Source: CAWATZ01 sp963784995
GTDB lineage: Bacteria; Planctomycetota; Planctomycetia; Gemmatales; Gemmataceae
Length of the DNA: 64,000 nt
Direction of reading: 5' to 3'
Assembly (NCBI GenBank): GCA_963784995.1
Contig: CAWATZ010000003.1
Span: forward strand, 1,736,001 to 1,800,000
Shown piece by piece: positions 1 to 7,706 of the stretch (its first letter is position 1; every line of letters begins with the position of its first letter). The notes under the pieces were generated by a model. It was not told the origin of the DNA. It saw nothing but the letters and a program-made list of their open reading frames with translations, and searched no databases. Both the position numbers and the translations under genes were made by a program.

Positions 1-1346
1 ACAACAATCTTGGAGGCGAGAGTATTGCCAAACATGACGGCAGTAGCCCATGTAAACCCTGACCCTGTGAGAACGACCGGAGTGCCTCCAGCGGTTGTGC
101 CTGTGTCAGTCGATTCGTTTGTGATGGTCGGCACCGGAAGAGCAGTGACCACTGTTTCGGTGAAATCCTCTGACGTGGACGAGAAATACGTCCCATCACC
201 CTGGTAAACCCCAGTGATCAAATCGGTTCCTGGAGGGAGAGTCGAAGTGGAGAAGGTTGCTACTCCCGATGAATTCAAGGTACTCTGCCCCAAGGACGTG
301 CCGCCATCCCAGAAGGAAACGTTGCCTGTCGGGATTCCGCTTCCTGCGGACACGGTGGCTGTGAACGTCACAGATTGGCCGACATCGGTTGTGGGCGCGT
401 TGGAAGCTACTGCGGTGCTTGTGTCCTTCGGACCTAGCCCAAAGAAGCCCGGTTTAATAAGCGCCAAGCCTTTGCCCTTGTATAGTGGAGTATAAGTTAC
501 GCTTCCAATTGGAAACGTTGTCGTTGCAAACTCTGCCGGTGTCTTGCCGCCCAGGTAGAGGAGAGGGATGAAGGAGCCCCTTCCCGGCACAAATTTTCCA
601 CCAGCGCCGGTGATGGATAGAGTTCCAGCGAGTGTTGCCACTCCTCCTGTCGGGGGCGCCGTTCCCACAGCCGGTCGCTGCTTGAGGATCAACTTGCTTA
701 CGTTGTCAACTGGGGCGGGGTGGTATGCAATTTCGAGCGTTGCCGTCTTGGTCTGGGTGAAGTTACCAACAACGGTAACCGTGATGGGAGGGTTGGCAGA
801 GTTGCCAATGTCCAACGTCCCATCGTTGTAGATGCTCCCGGTGATTATCATCGGGTTGTAGATCGTTGCGGTTCCCTTATTGGAGAGCAAGCCCTCAATC
901 TTAGATGCGGCCCCCGAGTACGCATCGAACGTACCTTTGTTGATAATCTCTCCGGCGGCGAGAGTGTATCCAGCCTTGAGTGTGAGCTTGTTGAGGTTGG
1001 TGATCGTGGTGGTAACAGCCAGGTTCCCCCGGACAGCCAAATCAGCACCTGCCGCAACCTGGATGCTATACGCTTCTGAGAAAGCACCAGCGGGAAGGGG
1101 TTCCACGAGGACGGACCCCGAAGGAATAATCACCTCGGAATTGTTTGTCGGGACCCCATTTGTCCAGTTACCAAACCTCCCCCAATCTCCTGAACCTCCC
1201 TTCCACACATCGATGTCAGCAGGTACAAGACGTGCCTCAAGCCACTCAAGGGAAGGACGACTGTAACGCGGACGAGCCTTGCTCGTGCGAGCCTTGGTCA
1301 CGGGAGCGAAGGGCAACGAACGCAGAGCGAAGAAGAACGACAGCAT
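1..1346 (-). CDS. Large surface/secreted protein with Ig-like and IPT/TIG domains (N-terminal part)
   Basis: Open from an ATG at 1346 to the window edge, giving 448 visible residues; the C-terminus lies outside. GGGAG sits about 10 nt upstream of the ATG. There is no classical signal peptide. The first 45 residues are basic and end in RPSLEWLEARLVPA, resembling the Leu-Glu-rich N-terminal motif of giant planctomycete surface proteins; the S53 peptidase at 7707-10267 has a similar start. Residues about 50-300 are Thr/Asn/Gly-rich with beta-repeat character (many LSNKGT, IYNDGT type turns). An Ig-like repeat follows at about 305-395 (VGQSVTFTATVS, GNVSFWDGG, VYQGDGTYFSS). From about 400 an IPT/TIG domain begins (GGTPVVLTGSGFTWATAVMF). 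Probably an adhesin or matrix protein outside the cytoplasm; the exact role is unknown. Confidence 0.8.
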   Translation of the reverse strand, partial: MLSFFFALRSLPFAPVTKARTSKARPRYSRPSLEWLEARLVPADIDVWKGGSGDWGRFGNWTNGVPTNNSEVIIPSGSVLVEPLPAGAFSEAYSIQVAAGADLAVRGNLAVTTTITNLNKLTLKAGYTLAAGEIINKGTFDAYSGAASKIEGLLSNKGTATIYNPMIITGSIYNDGTLDIGNSANPPITVTVVGNFTQTKTATLEIAYHPAPVDNVSKLILKQRPAVGTAPPTGGVATLAGTLSITGAGGKFVPGRGSFIPLLYLGGKTPAEFATTTFPIGSVTYTPLYKGKGLALIKPGFFGLGPKDTSTAVASNAPTTDVGQSVTFTATVSAGSGIPTGNVSFWDGGTSLGQSTLNSSGVATFSTSTLPPGTDLITGVYQGDGTYFSSTSEDFTETVVTALPVPTITNESTDTGTTAGGTPVVLTGSGFTWATAVMFGNTLASKIV

Positions 1347-1367
1347 TGGAGGTCTCCCTGTTGTGTT

Positions 1368-1397
1368 GCCGCATCGGAATTGGAAAGCCGATGCGGC
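1368..1397. other. Stem-loop in the leader of the surface-protein gene
   Basis: A perfect 10-bp stem (gccgcatcgg / ccgatgcggc) with a 10-nt loop lies about 22 nt upstream of the ATG at 1346. It has no U-tract on the minus strand. It could be a leader structure or a weak terminator for the WD40 gene upstream. Confidence 0.4.
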
Positions 1398-1467
1398 TCT
1401 TTACCACTGGATACAAAACGTCAACACCAACTTCGCCAGTCCTCTTTCCGACCGCAAAATCCTGGAT

Positions 1468-1512
1468 GGTCATGCTGCAACGGACCAATGCGTATAGCAT
1501 CGCAGCATGACC
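1468..1512. other. Inverted repeat between the WD40 gene and the surface-protein gene
   Basis: A perfect 11-bp inverted repeat, ggtcatgctgc (1468-1478) and gcagcatgacc (1502-1512), with a 23-nt loop. It lies just after the stop of the WD40 gene on the minus strand and may end its transcript. Confidence 0.4.
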
Positions 1513-1545
1513 TCGTATGAAACGTAGACCCTAACAGCAGCCCAC

Positions 1546-2523
1546 TTATTTGCCAGCCTTCTTGGCTGGCATCTCCCACAACTGAATCGTTTCATTTTGT
1601 CCCGAAGCCAAGATGTCGCCATCTGGGGTAAACGCCAGAGAATCGGCCCCCGATGCCCCCTTGAGACTGCACCTTTTCTTCCCCGCGGCCACATCCCAGA
1701 GCTGGATGCCATTGTCTCCTGCCACCAAGGTCTTGCCGTCAGGACTGAAAACGATGGCGAGTACACGAGCATCACCCTTCAGGGTGACAATGTTCTTGCC
1801 GTTGGCCACATTCCAGAGTTTGATCGTCGCATCATTGCTTGCCGAGGCCAAGGTCTTGCCATCGGGGCTGAATGCCAGGCACCAGATCGTATCGGTATGG
1901 CCCTGAAACGTTGCCGTGTTCTTCCCACTGGCAGTGTCCCACAACTTGACTGTGTTGTCACCACTCGTTGACGCTAGCGATTTGCCATCTGGGCTGTATG
2001 CCAGCCGGGAAAGCGAGGTATTTCCTCTGAACGTGGCGGTGTTCTTGCCCGTGGCTACGTCCCACAGCTTGATTATCTTGTTGCTTCCAGCCGAGGCCAG
2101 GGTCTTGCCATCCGGGCTGAAAACAACCGAATCGACCAGAATGTTCTGGGTTCTGAAAGTGGCAACGTTCTTGCGACTAGCCACGTCCCAGAGCTTGATT
2201 GTCGCGTCCCACGATCCCGATGCGAGTGTCTTGCCATCCGGACTGAACGCCACGGACATGATCATCTCGGAATGACCACGCAGTATGGCGATTTCCTTAC
2301 CGCTGGCGATATCCCAGAGCTTGATCGTCTTGTCCCACGATCCCGAGGCGAGAACCTTGCCATCCGGACTGATCGCTACCGCGATGTAAAACTCTTCATG
2401 AGCTTTGATGGTTTGCCGCAGTTTGGGCTCGTCAGTGCCCAGGGCAGAACCCGCCAGCACGCCAGTCAGGGTGAGCGCCAGGTAGAGCGCTGGCCAACGA
2501 GCCATCTTCCAAGCTTCTTTCAT
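1546..2523 (-). CDS. Secreted WD40-repeat protein
   Basis: 325 residues from the ATG at 2523, chosen because GGAAAGGA precedes it and because it begins a signal peptide (about 29 residues: basic start, then LYLALTLTGVLAGSALG). The reading frame stays open further upstream but that part lies antisense to the transposase remnant. Seven WD40 repeats follow, each with the SPDGKTLAS..D.TIKLWD signature, enough for one closed beta-propeller. Export to the periplasm or surface is inferred from the signal peptide. WD40 propellers are binding platforms; no catalytic residue is expected. A paralogue with the same architecture lies at 31925-32911. The partner is unknown. Confidence 0.88.
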   Translation of the reverse strand: MKEAWKMARWPALYLALTLTGVLAGSALGTDEPKLRQTIKAHEEFYIAVAISPDGKVLASGSWDKTIKLWDIASGKEIAILRGHSEMIMSVAFSPDGKTLASGSWDATIKLWDVASRKNVATFRTQNILVDSVVFSPDGKTLASAGSNKIIKLWDVATGKNTATFRGNTSLSRLAYSPDGKSLASTSGDNTVKLWDTASGKNTATFQGHTDTIWCLAFSPDGKTLASASNDATIKLWNVANGKNIVTLKGDARVLAIVFSPDGKTLVAGDNGIQLWDVAAGKKRCSLKGASGADSLAFTPDGDILASGQNETIQLWEMPAKKAGK

Positions 2524-2660
2524 GGTTGATCCTTTCCGTGTGACTGAGGTTGCTCTCGCAAGCTGGACGATAAAGGAGACGCATTTCAAATCATGTGAGC
2601 AGCGAGAATCGCAAGCAGTCCCCGTTGAAGTCCGAGCCGAACCCCCTGGGCATCTCCCAG

Positions 2661-2696
2661 GAAAAGGTGTCAGGAGCCGTTTCACGCAATTTTCAC
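2661..2696. repeat. Left REP-like end of the RAYT element
   Basis: 36 nt beginning gaaaaggtgtcaggagccg. Its reverse complement recurs on the other side of the transposase remnant at 3494-3529 and again at 3540-3575, with about four mismatches. Inverted orientation at the two ends is what is expected of REP sequences mobilised by a RAYT transposase. Confidence 0.75.
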
Positions 2697-2751
2697 ATTT
2701 CGATCCAGTAACTGGTTGACGCGAGGTCTGGCAGCGGGTAGCTTCGGGGAC

Positions 2752-3450
2752 ATGGGAAGATCGCTGCGATGCTGTCCAGGCGGCTACGTCTACCACGTCC
2801 TGAACCGGGCCAACGCTCGTACCACCCTGTTCCGCAAGGACCGTGACTACGCTGCCTTTCTGCGCGTGCTGGTTGAAACCCAGCAGCGTTGCCCCCTGCG
2901 CCTGTTGAGCTACTGCCTGATGCCCAACCATTGGCACCTCGTCGTCTGGCCCCAAGCCGATCACCAGGTCTCGCCGTTCTTGCACTGGCTGACCCTGACC
3001 CATACCCAGCGTTGGCTGGCCCATTAACATTGTGTCGGCTCCGGACATCTCTATCAAGGACGCTTCAAGTCGTTTCCCGTTGCCAGCGATGACCACCTGT
3101 TCGTCTTATGCCGCTACGCCGAACGCAACGCCCTCCGCGCGGGCTTGGTTGGGCGTGCGGAAGAGTGGCCCTGGTGCATTCTCTGGCGGCGCCTCCATCC
3201 CGAATTCCCGAACGAGATTCAGCTGGTGGATTGGCCGGTGCCGATGCCAACCGCTTGGGTCGAATGGGTCAACCAGCCGCAGACCGTGGCCGAACTGACT
3301 GCCGTGCGGCACTGTGTGCAGCGTGGCCGACCTTATGGTCCGCCAGCGTGAGTCGAGCAAACGGCCAAGACGCTGCAGCTGACGACCAGCCTCCGACCTC
3401 GGGGACGACCTCGGAAACAACGTACCGTCAAAGGCAAGCCGACCCCGTAA
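2752..3450 (+). pseudogene. REP-associated tyrosine (Y1, IS200-like) transposase, broken by two in-frame stops
   Basis: One continuous frame from the ATG at 2752 to TAA at 3448 encodes a full RAYT-type protein. Visible landmarks are GYVYHVLNRANAR near the N-terminus, the HUH motif in LMPNHWHLVVWP, the YQGRFKSFPV segment, the catalytic-Tyr helix RYAERNALRAGLV, and the typical basic C-terminus LRPRGRPRKQ. It is interrupted twice without loss of frame: TAA at 3025-3027, where the family has Tyr (LAH-Y-HC), and TGA at 3349-3351, where it has Trp (GPPA-W-VEQTA). Both are single-base changes from the sense codon, so the copy is dead unless read through. It is flanked by inverted REP-like ends. Confidence 0.88.
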
Positions 3451-3488
3451 AACAACCACCCCGCGTATCCACCTCCTGTGTCTCCGTT

Positions 3489-3580
3489 CAATTGTGAAGA
3501 TTATGTGAATCGGCTCCTGACACCTTTTCTTTTGCAATTGTGAAGATTATGTGAATCGGCTCCTGACACCTTTTCTTTTC
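3489..3580. repeat. Tandem duplication of the right RAYT/REP end (2 x 46 bp)
   Basis: Copies at 3489-3534 and 3535-3580 are identical at 45 of 46 positions. Each carries the REP-like end ggctcctgacacctttt, the inverted counterpart of 2661-2696. The second copy runs into the 3' end of the neighbouring minus-strand gene and supplies its stop codon. Confidence 0.9.
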
Positions 3581-3909
3581 TGCTGTTGCGCCTTCTGCAA
3601 TGCCGGAATTGCTCTTTTCCCCAGGGCAACCAATCGGGCCGAAGCGTTTTCTCGCTCCTGGAACTCCTGGGCTCCGAGATGCTCAATCAGCTGGGAGAGG
3701 TTCTGGAGATCGTCATCCGCCACCGACCGCACCCGCAAGAACTCCAGCAAACTGGCGTCATCGGTCTTGATCCCCGCTTTCTTGAGCATCGCCTCGTTCG
3801 GAACCGGCTCCGGCGCCGTGGGACGCTCTTCCCCAAACGCGACCAATGCCGGAATAGCGGCCAACATGCCGACTGCAATCAGGAAAGTACGAACAGTCAT
3901 TCTGGTCAT
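3547..3909 (-). CDS. Exported HEAT-type repeat protein, C-terminally truncated by the RAYT element
   Basis: 120 residues from the ATG at 3909; GGAGGT eight nt upstream fixes the start. A signal peptide (TVRTFLIAVGMLAAIPALVAFG) is followed by a stretch typical of planctomycete HEAT/PBS-lyase-type proteins: DASLLEFLRVRSVADDDL, LIEHLGAQEFQERENASARL and ALGKRAIPALQKA. These normally continue with more helical repeats. Here native sequence stops at about 3581 and the last nine codons plus the TAA come from the REP end. The missing C-terminal part was not found on the far side of the element. It lies downstream of, and on the same strand as, the ECF sigma gene, so it may be its cotranscribed partner. 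Confidence 0.7.
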   Translation of the reverse strand: MTRMTVRTFLIAVGMLAAIPALVAFGEERPTAPEPVPNEAMLKKAGIKTDDASLLEFLRVRSVADDDLQNLSQLIEHLGAQEFQERENASARLVALGKRAIPALQKAQQQKRKGVRSRFT

Positions 3910-4165
3910 GTGCGGTGACCTCCGATCAGGTGGATGGCTCGCGGCCTGCCGCCCAGCAGGCTCCGCCAACCTCCGGAGACTATCGTATTCCTTTGGGCCA
4001 TGCAAGCAGGAAAGTCCTGCGTTCTCGGACTTCGCCAAGAATTCTCTCTCGCGTTTTCTCCCCTCTACTCAAATAAGACGTCAAAAACATTCAAAAGCGG
4101 TCAGAATCGGCAAAGAATTCTTGCTTTTTTTCTGGAACCGCATTCTCGACTTACCCCTCCCCGGC

Positions 4166-4757
4166 TCACGTCAGGTAATCGGGCAGCTCGTGCACAGCAC
4201 GCCGGCAGAGCGTCCGCGCCTCCCTCGGCGGTTAGCCCCAGCAAGGAAGCAATCTCGGGGAACGTCCGCTCCTGGAAGAAGTGCAACTGCACAACCTCCC
4301 GGCTCTGCTGGGGCAACTTCTCCAGGGCAGAACTCAGAGCCGCGGCAAGTTCCTGTTGCTCCAGGCAATAGCCTGGGGAAGCACTGTCGGGGGCGACCGC
4401 TTGCTGTTCCGCCCAATCGTCCAGCGGTTGCTCTCGGGCGCCGGCACGCTTGCTCCTCTCGCAGTGGAAGCGAACAAGGTTCTGGATGACGCCGCGCAGG
4501 ATCCTGGCTAACCAGCCCAGGAACTGCTCAAGACAATGCCCGGCGAACTGCCCAAAATGCCGCCAGGCCTTCAGGAGCGTCGCCTGCACCACCTCGTCGT
4601 GGGTCGTCCGGCCATTGAGTCGTTCGGGCAAGCTGCGGAACGCCAGCCAGTGAAGGTAGTTGAGACAGGAGCGGAGAAGCCGGTCGAGGGCCTCACCCGA
4701 GTCTTGCCGGGCCTGTTCCAGGTCCTTGGCAAAGGGGATGGTCTGTTGCTGGTCCAT
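4166..4757 (-). CDS. ECF-type RNA polymerase sigma factor, frameshifted near the C-terminus
   Basis: Start at the ATG at 4757 (MDQQQTIPFAKDL), preceded by GAGGTGCGC. Sigma region 2 is visible at residues about 25-110 (HDEVVQATLLKAWRHFGQF, FLGWLARILRGVIQNLVRFH), and region 4 begins with LEKLPQQSREVVQLHFFQ and FPEIASLLGLTAE. After that frame zero turns into unlike sequence, whereas the +1 frame reads EARTLCRRAVHELPDYLT and stops at 4166. That is a normal end for this family. One extra G in the GGG at 4222-4224 explains this. It is either a sequencing indel or a real mutation that removes the second helix of the -35-binding helix-turn-helix. About 250 bp downstream on the same strand is the truncated HEAT-type gene. 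Confidence 0.82.
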
Positions 4758-4893
4758 GCGCACCTCATCGTTGTGGTGGGACAAGCGGGCGAACGTGGCA
4801 ACGGGAGGCCCTGAGAGTGCCTGCATTCCCTCGCACCAAGACATCACAGGGCCGCGATCCGGCGTCCTCCTTCCGCCTGAATGACCATGCCAG

Positions 4894-5169
4894 CTACCGT
4901 TCCGTCTCGATCCAGTCGCGGACGAAGCCGACAATGGCTTCGGCAGCCCATTGCTCAGGAGTCAGCCCGCGCCGTGCCGCCTGCCAGGCCAGTTCGTCCT
5001 CCTGTTCCCGCTGGAAGACGAGAATGCGGCAGATCGAGTCCCCAAGCGCCCTCCAGTCGATGTCGCCGGGCTCGTTGGAGTCCGTCACCTTGTTGGCTTC
5101 GCGAAGCGCCTGCTTGGGCGAGTGACCCCAGCTGGCGGGGTTCAACCTCTTCCGGCGTGGTTTCTTCAT
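4894..5169 (-). CDS. Small hypothetical protein
   Basis: 91 residues from the ATG at 5169; an upstream in-frame start at 5208 is less likely because GGAGGAGG and GGAG precede 5169. The protein has a very basic N-terminus (KKPRRKRLNPASW) and an amphipathic acidic/aromatic C-terminal half (DIDWRALGDSICRILVFQREQEDELAW, split here, then LTPEQWAAEAIVGFVRDWIE). No family recognised. An open segment in another frame at about 5170-5310 (MVTKEIAVEPLPRPFRWARD) could be the real N-terminal part joined by a frameshift; the two cannot be told apart here. Confidence 0.45.
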   Translation of the reverse strand: MKKPRRKRLNPASWGHSPKQALREANKVTDSNEPGDIDWRALGDSICRILVFQREQEDELAWQAARRGLTPEQWAAEAIVGFVRDWIETER

Positions 5170-5346
5170 CTCCAGCAACCTCCTCCTGGTGCAACACGAA
5201 CTGATCAACTTCCGGCGATTGGAAAGCTCTCGAAGCAGGAACGCGGTCCCTCGCCCATCGGAACGGCCTGGGAAGGGGTTCTACGGCGATTTCTTTGGTA
5301 ACCATTAAAGGACCGGGGCATTCTGCCATGCCGAAAAGCCCCTGTC

Positions 5347-5378
5347 CACGTGGTTTGTACGTGGTTTCCACGTGGTCA
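5347..5378. repeat. Three iterons with 11-bp period (cacgtggttt)
   Basis: Near-identical units at 5347-5356, 5358-5367 and 5369-5378, two of them containing the palindrome CACGTG. The 11-bp period places them on one face of the helix. They lie upstream of the small gene that starts at 5169. Confidence 0.5.
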
Positions 5379-5758
5379 AATCACGCTGCATTTCCGGATC
5401 GCTTGCTGTCGCCCGAAACCCCGTTGCCCAGCACAACCTTTTGCGTCCCTTGACCTTGTGTCACGCCAAACCGGCTAGTTGCGTTTTTCAGACCGTCCGC
5501 CCACAAGCCAGGCCCGGCGAAACAAGGCGCTGGCGCCAAGTCATTTCATCGAAGCCACGGGCGAGCAAAGGCAACCCGGGACAATCGCCCCTTGACAACC
5601 GGCTCTGGAAGGGGATAATCGGAGCATTAATGGGATTTAATGAGTGACAGGGAGTCAGTGAGCGTCTTTGTGGGCGCATTGCCATTGGCAACGTGCCGTG
5701 AACCACAGCCCGGTACGTCCGGGCCCAATCCTGGTACTCGCCGCTTGAGGAGACACCG
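5379..5758. other. Intergenic region with a promoter and no supported gene
   Basis: About 380 bp. Short open frames here lack codon bias and a ribosome site. The only clear signal is the sigma70-like promoter at 5592-5619. Confidence 0.5.
5592..5619 (+). promoter_or_regulatory. Sigma70-type promoter
   Basis: TTGACA (5592-5597), a 16-bp spacer, then GATAAT (5614-5619). Only one base differs from the consensus boxes. Transcription would start near 5626 and give a leader of about 130 nt before the ATG at 5759. Confidence 0.6.
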
Positions 5759-6535
5759 ATGTCGCTGTCCCTGTCTGCCGAATTGACCCGCTTGCCACTG
5801 GATCACCAGCACGAGATGGCCAGAATCCTGCTCAAGCTGCACAAGGCCTGGTGCGACGCCCACAGCTTCGGCAGCGACCCCTGGGAATTCGCCATCCGCC
5901 TCGATAGCCTGCTCCCCGCGGACCAGCCCAGGACGGACCTGCTCTGGTTGCTCCGCCAGGGCTACGTTCAGCAGCCAGACCCCACTCGTGGCCTTCGACG
6001 AACAACGCAGCTCATCCTGGCTGCTGATGCGGCAGAGGATCTGGCCCCCTGGCTGACCTACTTCCGGCTGGCTCAGGCACAGCCTCGCTGGGATCGAGAC
6101 GGCTGGCAATTGTTTCTGGGGAAGTTGCTCGTCAAGAAGTTCACGCGCCGTGCCCCCAACCAGATGCCGGTCCTCGATGCGTTCGAGGAATTGCACTGGC
6201 ACGAGCGGATTGACGACCCGCTGCCGGGAAAGGCCGAACAAGACCGTCACGAGCGTCTCGGCGAGGCCGTTCGCGAGCTGAACGGCCATCGGATTCACCC
6301 GGTGCTCCGCTTTTCCCGGGACGGGAGCGGTAACGGTATCCGCTGGGAGCGAGTCCTGCCGTCCCCGAAGGCGAATGAGACCTCCAGGAGATCAGCCTCG
6401 GGAACACACTCGTCTGACCACAAAAAAACCTGCAATTGCTCTGGTACAAAGGTACACTTCTTGTTCATACTGAAGGAGTGCAGGGCCCCTTTCGGGCCTT
6501 TGATGCTTCCCTGTCGCCGAGATGAACAACCATGA
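5759..6535 (+). CDS. Planctomycete hypothetical protein
   Basis: 258 residues; ATG at 5759 with GAGGAG upstream and a good promoter 140 bp upstream. The N-terminal 200 residues are helical and rich in Trp/Leu/Arg (MARILLKLHKAWCDAH, LLWLLRQGYVQQPD, WLTYFRLAQAQPRWDRDGW), ending in VLRFSRDGSGNGIRWERV. That ending resembles the closing segment of a family of planctomycete hypothetical proteins of unknown function. The last 45 residues have a different composition (KKTCNCSGTKVHFLF), as if the original stop was lost and the frame runs into flanking DNA. No catalytic motif or membrane segment seen. Confidence 0.65.
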   Translation: MSLSLSAELTRLPLDHQHEMARILLKLHKAWCDAHSFGSDPWEFAIRLDSLLPADQPRTDLLWLLRQGYVQQPDPTRGLRRTTQLILAADAAEDLAPWLTYFRLAQAQPRWDRDGWQLFLGKLLVKKFTRRAPNQMPVLDAFEELHWHERIDDPLPGKAEQDRHERLGEAVRELNGHRIHPVLRFSRDGSGNGIRWERVLPSPKANETSRRSASGTHSSDHKKTCNCSGTKVHFLFILKECRAPFGPLMLPCRRDEQP

Positions 6536-6577
6536 ACCCATCCCATCCTCTCCCCAACGGCCGGCCCGCAGCCAGCC

Positions 6578-7417
6578 ATGGCCCCCGTTCTCCCCATGCC
6601 GCAGACCAACGAAGCTCCCGTTCCCCCGATGCCGCCGGGCCCCACCGCGGCCGACCCCGCTCCGACCGAGCCGGCCGACCGGGACAGCCGGGGCCGGTTT
6701 TGCCGGGGTAACAAGGGCGGTCCCGGCAACCCCTTCGCCCGCCAGACGGCGGCCTTGCGGCAAGCGCTGCTGGACACGGTGACGGTGGAGGATCTGCAAG
6801 CGATCGTCCGCCAGCTCATCCACAAAGCCAAGGACGGCGACGTGTCCGCCGCCCGGCTGGTGCTGTCCTACAGCATCGGCAAGCCGGACAAGGCGGTGGA
6901 CCCCGACAACCTGGACCGCCACGAGTGGCAGCAGTTCGAGCAGGACCGCATCCACCCCGACGACCTCGCCGCCGTGGCCGGCGGCATGCAGGCCCCTCTG
7001 GCCTGCACTATCCTCCGCGGCGCCCTCCCCGAAGTGCAGGACAAGATGGCTCAGGACCTCACCCAGATGTTCCGCGACTCGCTCGCCGAGCCCGCCTCTG
7101 CGGCGACCGACCCCGATGACGAGCCTGACCCAGACGAAGACGAGGACCTGCCGGAGGATGCCGAGCCGGTCGCCGCCCCCCAGGCCCCGGCGCCCTCGTT
7201 GGGGACGGGTCGGGAGACCCGTCCCCAACGAGCGACCCGTCCCCAACGAGCGACCGGCCGACCCGCGGCCGACTCGCCGAGGCGTCCCCTGGCCGGCTGC
7301 GACGACAGCGCCTTCCTGGCCCAGGAAAACGCCTCCTGGCTCGCCTACCTCAAGGAGGTCATGGACAGCAACCGTCCCGATCCGCAAGCCGGCTCGGCCG
7401 CTCCCGGTGATCCGTGA
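6578..7417 (+). CDS. DUF5681-like protein (GNKGGPGNP motif) with an in-frame repeat insertion
   Basis: 279 residues from the ATG at 6578; no clear ribosome site. After a Pro-rich N-terminus comes GRFCRGNKGGPGNPFARQ (about residues 38-55), then a helical region ALRQALLDTVTVEDLQAIV, HKAKDGDVSAARLVLSYSIGKP. This order is typical of small phage-terminase-associated or planctomycete proteins annotated as DUF5681-like. An acidic stretch (DPDDEPDPDEDEDLPED) precedes TGRETRPQRATRPQRATGR, which is the translation of a palindromic DNA repeat inserted in frame at 7197-7248. The extreme C-terminus (DSAFLAQENASWLAYLKEVM) looks native. Function unknown. Confidence 0.65.
   Translation: MAPVLPMPQTNEAPVPPMPPGPTAADPAPTEPADRDSRGRFCRGNKGGPGNPFARQTAALRQALLDTVTVEDLQAIVRQLIHKAKDGDVSAARLVLSYSIGKPDKAVDPDNLDRHEWQQFEQDRIHPDDLAAVAGGMQAPLACTILRGALPEVQDKMAQDLTQMFRDSLAEPASAATDPDDEPDPDEDEDLPEDAEPVAAPQAPAPSLGTGRETRPQRATRPQRATGRPAADSPRRPLAGCDDSAFLAQENASWLAYLKEVMDSNRPDPQAGSAAPGDP
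7197..7248. repeat. Palindromic repeat with GGTCGGGAGACC core, inside a coding sequence
   Basis: cgttggggacgggtc (7197-7211), loop ggga, then gacccgtccccaacg (7216-7230), followed by agc and a second copy of the right arm (7234-7248). The core and the trailing agcg are shared with the repeat at 7603-7677. It is translated in frame. Confidence 0.8.
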
Positions 7418-7501
7418 CAGGAGCAACCGCATCAGGGCAGAGAGTGACAGCCCACCGTCACCAAACGGCTGAAAAACGGCAAGGACTCTAACGACCACTC
7501 A

Positions 7502-7591
7502 AGAAAGGCGAGCGGCGCGGCGTGAGCCCGCCGGTAGAAAGCCCTTACCGGCCTGCTGGCATCGCGCTAAAGCGAAGCCGCTCGCCTTTCT
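7502..7591. repeat. Palindromic intergenic element
   Basis: Outer arms agaaaggcgagcggc (7502-7516) and gccgctcgcctttct (7577-7591) are perfectly complementary, with a further internal ccggtag / ttaccgg pairing. It lies between the 3' ends of two convergent genes and may also terminate transcription. Confidence 0.7.
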
Positions 7592-7602
7592 GTGAGTGTC
7601 GC

Positions 7603-7677
7603 CGTTGTGGCACGGTCTCCCGACCGTGCCACAACGAGCGCCGCTCAGTGGCACGGTCGGGAGACCGTGCCACAACG
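7603..7677. repeat. Palindromic repeat with GGTCGGGAGACC core, intergenic copy
   Basis: cgttgtggcacggtc, tccc, gaccgtgccacaacg (7603-7636), then agcgccgctca, then another full palindrome gtggcacggtcgggagaccgtgccacaac (read in two parts). It has the same arm-core-arm plan as 7197-7248. Confidence 0.8.
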
Positions 7678-7706
7678 GCGGCTGTTGCTGTTCCCCTGGC
7701 GGGGGT

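Noticed and set aside
5372..5647. A 91-codon plus-strand frame
   Set aside because: No ribosome site and no codon bias; it overlaps the iterons and the sigma70 promoter.
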